Assembly (NCBI RefSeq): GCF_030268965.1
Contig: NZ_BSSE01000006.1
Coordinates: 230,983 to 294,982 of the forward strand
Direction of reading: 5' to 3'
DNA: 64,000 nt
From: Microtetraspora sp. NBRC 16547
GTDB taxonomy: Bacteria; Actinomycetota; Actinomycetes; Streptosporangiales; Streptosporangiaceae
This document shows, piece by piece, positions 57,890 to 63,893 of the stretch. The notes under the pieces were generated by a model that worked only from the letters and a program-made list of their open reading frames with translations, was not told where the DNA came from and ran no database searches. The first letter of the stretch is position 1; each line of letters opens with the position of its first letter. The position numbers were made by a program, and so were the translations under genes.

Positions 57890-58576
57890 TCAGTCCATAC
57901 CGCGCCGTCCCGGGGCCCAGAACGGTTTCACGACAACGGCTCTGCGTGACCAGCCGCGTTCGTGGACGAGATGGTCACGCACCGCCTGGCAGTTGCGAGC
58001 CTCGCCTGCGAGATATGCGATGCCTGGCGCGTCGGGAAGCTCTAGGGCCCGGACCGCCTCGACAAGATGAGCCGGCCGGTACGTCCAAGTGAGGCGATCC
58101 GCGCGTTTCAGCGGAAGACGATCGCCGGGTCCCTCGGCCGAGATCGCGCCGTGCACGATCGCGGACGGCGGCAACGCGCGCAGTATCGCCCCGAACGCGA
58201 CGGCTGCTGTCTCATCCCCGGTGAACAGGTGGTACGGGGCGTCCTCGCGCAGGACGAGCCTGCCCTCAGGGGTGGTGAAAGCGGCCGGATCGCCGACGCG
58301 TACCCGCCGTGACCACTGCGCTCCCGGCCCGGCGGACGAATGGTCGAGGATGCACAGGTCGAGGTGGCCTGTGGGGGAGTAGTCCCAGATCGAGTAGGTG
58401 CGGAGAAGTCCGTGAAGCCACGAGCGGGGCGAGCGAGGGTCGCCGACCCGCAGGCGGATGTGCATGCCCGGAACCCAAGCCAGGTCGCACAGCTCGGGAC
58501 CGGTGATCCGGATGCGGCGCATGCGCTCGGCGATCTGTTCGATCTCATCGACGGTCCCATGCAGGAACAAGCTCAT
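57890..58576 (-). CDS. Siderophore-interacting protein (FAD-binding ferric reductase family)
   Basis: 228 residues. The N-terminal FAD-binding domain includes RRIRITGPELCDLAWVPGMHIRLRVGD and the FAD motif RTYSIWDYSPTG. The C-terminal SIP domain includes YHLFTGDETAAVAFGAILRALP and ends KPFWAPGRRGMD, typical of ViuB/SIP ferric-siderophore reductases. Start overlaps the MBL gene stop (ATGA), so the pair is one operon in cassette 1. Here the protein may reduce something other than iron-siderophore, given its partners. Confidence 0.85.
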   Translation of the reverse strand: MSLFLHGTVDEIEQIAERMRRIRITGPELCDLAWVPGMHIRLRVGDPRSPRSWLHGLLRTYSIWDYSPTGHLDLCILDHSSAGPGAQWSRRVRVGDPAAFTTPEGRLVLREDAPYHLFTGDETAAVAFGAILRALPPSAIVHGAISAEGPGDRLPLKRADRLTWTYRPAHLVEAVRALELPDAPGIAYLAGEARNCQAVRDHLVHERGWSRRAVVVKPFWAPGRRGMD

Positions 58577-59325
58577 GGCGCCAACTCCCAGCGCTGGCCC
58601 GTGGGCAGGTCCACCACCCTCAGGCCCGGTCCGGCCAAGGCCGTCGCGTCTGAGGCGGTGCCTGAGGTGCGGAACAGCACCGAGAGCGGATCGCGCCCGT
58701 GGGCGTCGTGCACCGGGACCAGCACGCCCGCGCCGAGCACGGATGCCCCGGCCACCGCCTGGGCAGGGCCCATCACCAGGCGCGGTCCGAACAGCGGTCG
58801 CAAGCCGTTCACCGGAAGCAGGGCCAGGTCCACAGGCCGATCCTCGGTCCGGTACCGCTCGAGCAGCGCGACCTCGGCGATCTCTCCGCCGAAAAACACC
58901 CGGGAACTGGCCGTGCTGAACACGTAGGCGTTATTGGGCCAAACCAGAGTCTGCCCCGCGGGAACGACCTGCATCGACACGCCGGGCGCGATTTCGCATA
59001 CCTGCCCCCAGCGAAGGTGCTCGGCGTGCCGGAAGCCCAGAGCTCTGGCTCGGCGCGCCATGCGTGCGGTGGGCACGTACACCGGTGTGAAGTCCTTGCT
59101 TGGCAACATGCGCAGCGCACGGAGATCCCAGTGGTTGGCGGCCAGGTTGGTGACGACGACGGCGGCGAGCGGTGGCAGATCGGCGATGCGCAGCCCGAGC
59201 GGCTCGCCGCGGCGCAGGAACCATCGTTCGGTGAACCACGGGTCGGTGAGCACCGCGTGGCCGTCCAGTTCGAGAAGCACACATGAGTTGACCACTCGCG
59301 TGACCGCGATCGATTGCTTGATCAT
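58573..59325 (-). CDS. Metallo-beta-lactamase-fold protein with a degenerate metal site
   Basis: 250 residues from the ATG at 59323-59325. The fold is recognisable (ITVTRVVNSCVLLELDGHAVLTDPWF-like start, then VFFGGEIAEVALL and LVPVHDAHGRDP). The metal motif that should read HxHxDH is TNLAANHWDL: two of three His and the Asp are missing. Catalysis may be lost or altered. It resembles the UlaG/NAPE-PLD-like group. Translationally coupled to the SIP gene and divergent from the MerR gene. Confidence 0.75.
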   Translation of the reverse strand: MIKQSIAVTRVVNSCVLLELDGHAVLTDPWFTERWFLRRGEPLGLRIADLPPLAAVVVTNLAANHWDLRALRMLPSKDFTPVYVPTARMARRARALGFRHAEHLRWGQVCEIAPGVSMQVVPAGQTLVWPNNAYVFSTASSRVFFGGEIAEVALLERYRTEDRPVDLALLPVNGLRPLFGPRLVMGPAQAVAGASVLGAGVLVPVHDAHGRDPLSVLFRTSGTASDATALAGPGLRVVDLPTGQRWELAP

Positions 59326-59353
59326 GGGGGTAACGGTGCCGGTTAATGTACAC
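59326..59353. promoter_or_regulatory. Divergent 28-bp control region between MBL and MerR genes
   Basis: Only 28 bp separate the two start codons. It contains the partial dyad TAACGGTGCCGGTTA, the likely MerR-family binding site serving both directions. At least one transcript must be leaderless or start inside the opposite gene. Confidence 0.5.
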
Positions 59354-59782
59354 ATGAAGTCAAGCGAGGATCTGACCATCGGCGAGTTGGCAGAACGGTT
59401 CGGGCTGGCCACACACGTGCTGCGGTACTGGGAGAGCATGGGCCTGATCGAGCCCGCGCGGCGTGTGGGCGGTCAGCGTCGCTACGGACAGGACGCTCTG
59501 GTGCGTGTAACGCTGATTCGGATGGCCAAGGAGGCGGGTTTCGGATTGCGAGAGCTCCGCACCTTGCTGTCCACGCCTGATCCGATGGATCATCGAGACC
59601 TATTGCGCAGCCACGTCGCCCAATTGGAGCAGCGCATCGCGCGGGCACGCGCGGCCAAGGACCTGATTGAGCACGCCCTCGCCTGCCCGTACAGGTTCGC
59701 GGACTGCGAGCATGCCCGTGAGCAGATCGCGGCGCGTATCCCGCTCACGCCTCATACTGGCGGCGGAGGCGGCGCCAGGTAG
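59354..59782 (+). CDS. MerR-family transcriptional regulator of cassette 1
   Basis: 142 residues from the ATG at 59354. N-terminal MerR HTH (LTIGELAERFGLATHVLRYWESMGLIEPARRVGGQRRYGQDAL), then the usual dimerising helix (HRDLLRSHVAQLEQRIARARAAKDLIEHAL). The end carries CPYRFADCEH, a Cys pair that might sense metal or redox state. It probably controls the divergent MBL-SIP operon. Confidence 0.88.
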   Translation: MKSSEDLTIGELAERFGLATHVLRYWESMGLIEPARRVGGQRRYGQDALVRVTLIRMAKEAGFGLRELRTLLSTPDPMDHRDLLRSHVAQLEQRIARARAAKDLIEHALACPYRFADCEHAREQIAARIPLTPHTGGGGGAR

Positions 59783-59904
59783 TAGTCGGCAGCCGGATTA
59801 CGGGCAGACCGGCGGCCTGCGCGGACGTGTTCGGCGCTGTCCTGCAGGCTCGATGTTGAGCCTTCCTGATAGACACATGTGATGGTCTGAGTTGAGACGA
59901 TTAA
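59783..59904. other. Short gene-free end of cassette 1
   Basis: 122 bp between the MerR stop and the left arm of msrA end-copy 2. I see no gene, no clear terminator and no repeat here. Base composition falls towards the end (GATTAAGATTTATTG), where the left arm begins. Confidence 0.5.
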
Positions 59905-60027
59905 GATTTATTGCCCCAAGTGGATCGCTACCACCAGCAGTACCTGTATAAGAACCCGGGCGGCTACTGCGGCATCGGAGGAACCGGCGTATCCTGCCCG
60001 GTCGGCCTCACGTCCGGCGAGGCGTAG
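59905..60027 (+). repeat. msrA 3'-end repeat, copy 2 (with left arm)
   Basis: 123 bp: the left arm GATTTATTGC-N-CGCTAC (59905-59930) and 97 bp of msrA end (59931-60027) translating as [18 protein letters not shown]...[10 protein letters not shown] with a TAG stop. The msrA frame is closed by a stop just upstream, so it cannot be a working gene. The right half differs from the intact gene at scattered third-codon positions, suggesting a different donor rather than a fresh duplication. Confidence 0.88.
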
Positions 60028-60184
60028 ACCTGCGGTAACTGACTGATCCTGACCCTTGGCCGTCCAGGCTTAGCCCGATGCCGGCCGGGGGCAGACCGTT
60101 GCGTTCGCTGGGTTCGAGGTGTGGGCCTGGGCGGCGCAGATGTTGTGCAACGCGACATGCGAGGCTGACGACGTTCCACCACAA

Positions 60185-60200
60185 TCAGAATGTGTTCTGA
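60185..60200. promoter_or_regulatory. Operator-like inverted repeat before the first toxin-antitoxin pair
   Basis: TCAGAA-TGTG-TTCTGA, perfect 6-bp arms with a 4-bp spacer, 15 bp before the antitoxin GTG. A -10-like TAGACT follows. Typical position for autorepression by an antitoxin. Confidence 0.6.
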
Positions 60201-60215
60201 ATTAGACTGGGTGGC

Positions 60216-60686
60216 GTGAGCATCAGCAACGCCGACGCCGTAACCTTCTCGGACCTGTCTAGAAATCCCCGGGCCGTCGCCGAACGCGCCGCGCGGCTCG
60301 GCCGCGTACGTGTGACTCACCGGGATGCCCAGGACTTCTACCTGACAGCGGCTGACCGTGAGGAACGACGCGATCAGACGCTGGCCACAGCTTCCCGCCT
60401 GTTCCTCGCTCTCATGAGGCATGATCCGACTGCTCGTGCACTCGTCATTGCCATGCCCGAGGTCTTTCCCTGGGTTCGTCACCTCACCTCCGATGAGGTG
60501 CGATCCTTCACCCTTGAATTGGTCGAGGCGCTCTCTGACGCGGCCGAGCTCGATGTCGACGCCACTGCTCAGGAAGTTATCGCAGGCTGGCGGGCCACTG
60601 CCCGAATCAAGGCTGACCCCGCGCACTATGCCCATGCGCGTGAGGTGACGAGCGGAGACTTCGGACCGGTTGAGGTTTCGGTATGA
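60216..60686 (+). CDS. Phd/YefM-like antitoxin with C-terminal extension (cassette 2)
   Basis: 156 residues from a GTG. The N-terminal ~55 residues (AVTFSDLSRNPRAVAERAARLGRVRVTHRDAQDFYLTAAD) look like the Phd/YefM DNA-binding fold, in which the first strand-helix unit reads SDLSRNP. The remaining ~100 are a helical extension longer than normal antitoxins. The stop overlaps the toxin start (ATGA), the usual antitoxin-first order. The family call is moderate; the gene order supports it. Confidence 0.7.
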   Translation: MSISNADAVTFSDLSRNPRAVAERAARLGRVRVTHRDAQDFYLTAADREERRDQTLATASRLFLALMRHDPTARALVIAMPEVFPWVRHLTSDEVRSFTLELVEALSDAAELDVDATAQEVIAGWRATARIKADPAHYAHAREVTSGDFGPVEVSV

Positions 60687-61039
60687 GTCCGAAGCGCGGA
60701 GATCGGGTTACAGTCTTGCCTCCTGACGACGAATGGGACGTCCGTTTCGGTACGAGCGATGCGGTGAAGGGCTGGGAGGAGCTTTGCCGTCATGCCCTGG
60801 CCAACACGCGCCGATGCTTGGAGACACTGCGTGCCAATCCACGCTCACGCACCGACCATGATCGCCAACATCGCCTACGTGGCGACCTCGCGACTCATCG
60901 TCACAACGGACAGGACCTTGAGCAATGGGAGTTCGAGGTCACCAGCGGCGGACGCGTGCGCTACGTCATCGATGATGCCGCTCGTAGGGTGTGGGTCGTT
61001 TACGCCTCGCCCCGTCATCCGCAAGATACCGACATCTGA
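60683..61039 (+). CDS. RelE-like toxin (cassette 2)
   Basis: 118 residues. The fold pattern (DAVKGWEELCRHALANTRRCLETLRANPRS, RQHRLRGDLATHRHNGQDLEQWEFEVTSGGRVRYVIDDAARRVWVVYASPRHP) fits the RelE/ParE superfamily. R and H near the C-terminus (YASPRHPQDTDI) may be catalytic, as in ribosome-dependent mRNases. Coupled to the antitoxin by 4 nt. Codon use is less GC-biased than the core genes. Confidence 0.75.
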   Translation: MSPKRGDRVTVLPPDDEWDVRFGTSDAVKGWEELCRHALANTRRCLETLRANPRSRTDHDRQHRLRGDLATHRHNGQDLEQWEFEVTSGGRVRYVIDDAARRVWVVYASPRHPQDTDI

Positions 61040-61197
61040 GGTCGGCTGGCCCGCCGAGAATCTGTGGCACAGCCGCAGGCCGAGGCCAGGAACAGGTGTC
61101 AGCTGGTTTTAGTTCTCTAGCGGCTCTGCGGTCCAGGTCTGCTTGCCATCGGTCATCGTCGTATCACGCCGTTCAGTTCTGGACGGTCACAAGACGA

Positions 61198-61860
61198 TCA
61201 CCTTTCCACAATGGGCCCCACGAGCATCGGGCGGTCGAGCATGCCCGGTGTGAACGGCACCCCGGTGACCTTCGCCGTCAGGGCGAAGCCCCTTGGCACG
61301 GCGGTGTAGTAATTGTCCTCCCAGGCGGCGTCCCACGCGGCCTCGTCCTCTGGCTTGTTCAGCCCCATGCCCAGCTCCCGCATGAAGCCGTTGAACCGGT
61401 CAGGGTCGGAGCCGTAACGCTCGTACGGGTGCCGCAGCCGGTAGCCGGTGACGATCGTGCCGTCGATCGCGTACTCGAAGCTGTGCTCGGCGGCGTAGTC
61501 GTGCCGGGTGACCGCCAGCATTTCGCAGCCCCGCGACAGCTTGGTCACCACCTCGTGGAGCGTGACCATCCAGCCGTAGGGCTCGATGGCCACGCACCAC
61601 TCGCCGGCCTGGAAGACGCCCACGTAGCCGCCACCATCCCCGCCGGCCGTCTCCTCGACGAACTCGTGGGCCCTTTCGTCGAGTCCGCCGAAGTCCGACT
61701 CCTGACCGGAGTCCTCGCCGCGGCTGAAGCGGCGCACCACCTCCGCCGGGTCGAGCCCGCGGAAGAAGGCCACGCTGAAGATCACGCCCAGTGGGCCGCC
61801 GCCCTCGTTCTCGGACACGTTGAGCCACTGGAACGGGGCTAGAGGGTCGGTTGTCGTCAT
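61198..61860 (-). CDS. DUF6461-like protein (cassette 2)
   Basis: 220 residues from the ATG at 61858-61860 (MTTTDPLAPFQWL). I recognise the DUF6461 pattern (FSVAFFRGLDPAEVVRRF, GVFQAGEWCVAIEPYGWM, EVVTKLSRGCEMLAVTRHDYAAEHSFEYAIDGTIVTGYRLRHPYERYGSDP). The protein is soluble and acidic with no membrane segment. The function is unknown. It resembles immunity-like or single-domain partners found in toxin-rich islands, but I see no toxin beside it apart from the RelE pair. Confidence 0.72.
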   Translation of the reverse strand: MTTTDPLAPFQWLNVSENEGGGPLGVIFSVAFFRGLDPAEVVRRFSRGEDSGQESDFGGLDERAHEFVEETAGGDGGGYVGVFQAGEWCVAIEPYGWMVTLHEVVTKLSRGCEMLAVTRHDYAAEHSFEYAIDGTIVTGYRLRHPYERYGSDPDRFNGFMRELGMGLNKPEDEAAWDAAWEDNYYTAVPRGFALTAKVTGVPFTPGMLDRPMLVGPIVER

Positions 61861-61985
61861 GCGGTCCATGGTGGCAAGCTGTACCGACAATCAGCCGAGA
61901 TCGGCTGCCACTCCGACGCAGGCCGACACCTCCTACAGGTGTTGCCGGTCCCGTCGGCGATTGCCGCTGACCGGAACCCTGAGCT

Positions 61986-62108
61986 GATCTATTGCGTGAA
62001 GCGAACCGCTATCACCAGCAGTACCTGTACAAGAACCCCGGCGGCTACTGCGGCATCGGAGGCACCGGCGTCGCCTGCCCGATCGGTCTGACCGCTGGCG
62101 AAGCCTGA
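61986..62108 (+). repeat. msrA 3'-end repeat, copy 3 (with left arm)
   Basis: 123 bp, the same length as copy 2: left arm GATCTATTGC...CGCTA (61986-62011) and msrA end 62012-62108, ending [10 protein letters not shown] with TGA. The frame across the left arm is open ([20 protein letters not shown]), though it has no credible start. Confidence 0.88.
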
Positions 62109-62180
62109 ACCGTACCCGTGCGGACAACGTTTGCAGCTTGAGAGTTGCCAATGTGGCCTTCTTCGTCATGGCCCGCTTTC

Positions 62181-62212
62181 CAGACAGCCAGGTAACCGTG
62201 CCTGGCTGTCTG
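62181..62212. terminator. Perfect 12-bp terminator hairpin after copy 3
   Basis: CAGACAGCCAGG (62181-62192) and CCTGGCTGTCTG (62201-62212) are exact complements with an 8-nt loop, followed by TCCTCCCCTTT. It is a strong rho-independent-like terminator for transcription arriving from the msrA side. Confidence 0.75.
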
Positions 62213-62236
62213 TCCTCCCCTTTCGTACGTTTCGGG

Positions 62237-62251
62237 TGATGTGTCACATCA
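62237..62251. promoter_or_regulatory. Near-palindromic operator before the coiled-coil gene
   Basis: TGATGTG-T-CACATCA, 7-bp arms, 18 bp before the ATG at 62270. GTG-T-CAC recalls CRP/FNR-like or GntR half-sites. No regulator gene lies beside it. Confidence 0.5.
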
Positions 62252-62269
62252 ATCAAGGCGAGGGGACGT

Positions 62270-62773
62270 ATGGCGACGTACACCGAGAGCGAGGAAGAGC
62301 CCGCCGCCACAATGTGGATGCGGATTCGATCACGGTTCACGGGGCAGGCGAAACTCACTAAGGAAACGCTGCAGGCCGTCGAGGAAGCGCGGTCTGCTTC
62401 CGCAGCCGCCAGGGAGGCGTCGGAGAGGGCGGCAGAAGCAGCCGCCGAAACCCAAGCCGCCATCCTGAACTACCTGAACGGCGCGGCGGTGGAAGCGAAG
62501 GAGGAGCCTCGGGGTACTCCCGAAGAAGAACTCGGAAAGCTATTCCGCACCTATTTGCAGAGGGGACGCTGGCGGAACATATCTATCACCAAGATGCTGA
62601 CGGACCTGGACAATGAGGCCAGCAAACTCCACCGGGGTGCTCTACTGGCCGTCGACACTGTCCTTTTGGCTGATAGGGGAGAAAGGGACGTTATCACCGC
62701 CGGACCCATGAAGGTGCTCATGGGCTGGAAGAAGCGAGCGCATGAGCTGGAAGATGATCAGCCATGCGCCTGA
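62270..62773 (+). CDS. Hypothetical coiled-coil protein (cassette 3)
   Basis: 167 residues, not recognised. Residues ~28-70 are a long charged coiled coil (ETLQAVEEARSASAAAREASERAAEAAAETQAAILNYLNGAAVEA). The C-terminal half has short helices (EEELGKLFRTYLQRGRWRNISITKMLTDLDNEASKLHRGALLAVDTVLLAD). No signal or membrane segment. GGCGAGGGGACGT lies just upstream. A role in the cassette is unknown. Confidence 0.6.
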   Translation: MATYTESEEEPAATMWMRIRSRFTGQAKLTKETLQAVEEARSASAAAREASERAAEAAAETQAAILNYLNGAAVEAKEEPRGTPEEELGKLFRTYLQRGRWRNISITKMLTDLDNEASKLHRGALLAVDTVLLADRGERDVITAGPMKVLMGWKKRAHELEDDQPCA

Positions 62774-62944
62774 GCGATGTCGGTCTGGAAGGCCAGCTTG
62801 AGCTCGCTGAGTATCCACGACGTGAGTCGGAGTGCTTCGAAGCGGTGATGTGAAAAGAGACATGCCGGTGCCGATCTCGGGGCAGAGGGGCTTCGCTGGA
62901 GGCCCTCGCTGTAAGGTCGAGCACTGCCCGTTCTGTATAGATTG

Positions 62945-62952
62945 CTGTACAG
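62945..62952. promoter_or_regulatory. CTGTACAG palindrome before the second toxin-antitoxin pair
   Basis: A perfect 8-bp palindrome 7 bp before the antitoxin ATG, preceded by CTGTATAGATTG, an imperfect copy. Likely operator for autorepression. The message is likely nearly leaderless. Confidence 0.5.
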
Positions 62953-62959
62953 TAGTTGC

Positions 62960-63268
62960 ATGACCGTTCTGCATGAAGCTGCCGAGCTGAGCGTCACAGA
63001 AGCGGCCCAGCGTGGGGTGGCCCGTCTGGTCGCCGACGCCGAGCAGGGGACGGATCTGGTGGTGACCCGTCGGCATCAGCCGGTGGCGGCGGTGGTGAGT
63101 ATCCGTCGCCTTAATGACCTCGAAGAGGCCGCGGCCGACCTCCGGGACCTGGCGTTGGTGCTCGCCCGCTCCGTCACCGACACCGGGGAGCGCGTCTCGC
63201 TCGATGATGTGCTCACTGCCTTCGGGCACACGCGGGAATCGCTTACCGCATTGCCGGACGACGAGTAA
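62960..63268 (+). CDS. Phd/YefM-type antitoxin (cassette 3)
   Basis: 102 residues from the ATG at 62960. Classical YefM/Phd core: LSVTEAAQRGVARLVADAEQGTDLVVTRRHQPVAAVVSIRRLNDLEEAAADLRDLALVLAR, with the conserved beta-strand VVTRRHQPVAAVV. The acidic C-terminus would wrap the toxin. Followed by a toxin gene after 2 nt. Confidence 0.88.
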   Translation: MTVLHEAAELSVTEAAQRGVARLVADAEQGTDLVVTRRHQPVAAVVSIRRLNDLEEAAADLRDLALVLARSVTDTGERVSLDDVLTAFGHTRESLTALPDDE

Positions 63269-63270
63269 AC

Positions 63271-63789
63271 GTGTCCGACGTCGTCTTCACGGCCCCGGCC
63301 GTAGATGACCTCCGGCGGATCGGCCCCGATGCCGTACCGAAGGTCCTCAAGAAGATCCTGCTTCTACTCGACAATCCCGAGGCCGGCTATCCCTTGGGCG
63401 GGGAGCTGACGGGCTTCCGAAAGCTCGTGGTCGGGCGTAACACCTGGCGGGTCGTCTACCGCATCGCCGATGACAAGTCGATCGAGATCTGCGAAGTGTG
63501 GGCCGTGGGTGAAAGAGCCGACGCCGAGGTGTACGCCGAGGCCACGGCCAGGGTCCGCGCCGCTGGGAAGGGCCGTCCTGAGGTCATCCAGCTCGGGCAG
63601 ATCATAGAACGCCTGGGTCCTCTGGCCGATCACATCCGCGTCGATCAACCGCCTCCCAGGGAACCGGTTCCAGACTGGCTCGCGGACCGGTTGATCTACA
63701 CCGTTGGCATGTCGCGCGAGGAGGTCGCCGCTCTTGATCTCGAGAAGGCGGTTGACCTGTGGGCAGAATTCCGGTCGAGCTCGCGCTAG
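63271..63789 (+). CDS. RelE/ParE-family toxin with C-terminal extension (cassette 3)
   Basis: 172 residues from a GTG. The first ~95 residues are the RelE/ParE fold (VVFTAPAVDDLRRIGPDAVPKVLKKILLLLDNPEAGYPLGGELTGFRKLVVGRNTWRVVYRI, then EICEVWAVGERADAEVYAEA). About 75 extra residues (residues 100-172) include a predicted helix and a VGMSREEVAALDLEKAVDLW segment. The extension is unusual for the family and could alter target or neutralisation. Confidence 0.85.
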   Translation: MSDVVFTAPAVDDLRRIGPDAVPKVLKKILLLLDNPEAGYPLGGELTGFRKLVVGRNTWRVVYRIADDKSIEICEVWAVGERADAEVYAEATARVRAAGKGRPEVIQLGQIIERLGPLADHIRVDQPPPREPVPDWLADRLIYTVGMSREEVAALDLEKAVDLWAEFRSSSR

Positions 63790-63793
63790 CCAG

Positions 63794-63873
63794 GATCTAT
63801 TGCTTGGGGTGAACCGCTACCACCAGCAGTACTTGTACAAGAACCCGGGCGGCTACTGCGGCATCGGAGGCAC
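63794..63873 (+). repeat. msrA 3'-end repeat, copy 4 (truncated)
   Basis: Left arm GATCTATTGC...CGCTA (63794-63819), then msrA end 63820 to ~63873. Identity to the other copies stops after GGCAC, and the frame reads on into TDVFSPTFS before a TGA. The last ~45 bp of the repeat are missing, most simply because a transposon inserted here. Confidence 0.85.
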
Positions 63874-63893
63874 TGACGTTTTCTCACCGACTT

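Larger units (their letters stand above)
57721..63873 (+). mobile_element. Cassette array bounded by repeats of the msrA 3' end
   Basis: The msrA 3' segment occurs at 57721-57817 (in the intact gene), 59931-60027, 62012-62108 and 63820-63873 (truncated), all in the same orientation. They bound three non-homologous cassettes of about 2.2, 2.1 and 1.8 kb. All four share an identical 23-bp run (57749-57771, 59959-59981, 62040-62062, 63848-63870), and the three extra copies share a 26-bp left arm absent from the intact gene. The pattern fits repeated site-specific insertion at msrA, each arrival supplying a new msrA end. No integrase lies inside; the enzyme would have to act in trans. Confidence 0.75.

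Noticed and set aside
57721..60027. Assembly artefact duplicating msrA ends.
   Set aside because: The copies differ from each other at many positions and have distinct flanks, which a collapsed or duplicated contig would not produce.
59905..60027. Orphan msrA ends as decayed msrA pseudogenes.
   Set aside because: All three begin at the same base with the same left arm and retain an intact reading frame to a stop (or to the break in copy 4); random decay would not give a common boundary.
62642..63229. 195-codon minus-strand frame opposite cassette 3 genes.
   Set aside because: It crosses the antitoxin and its promoter antisense and has no recognisable fold.
57721..63873. Classical integron with attC sites and IntI.
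   Set aside because: The repeats are coding msrA ends without long imperfect palindromes and no IntI-like gene is present, so only the logic, not the machinery, is integron-like.
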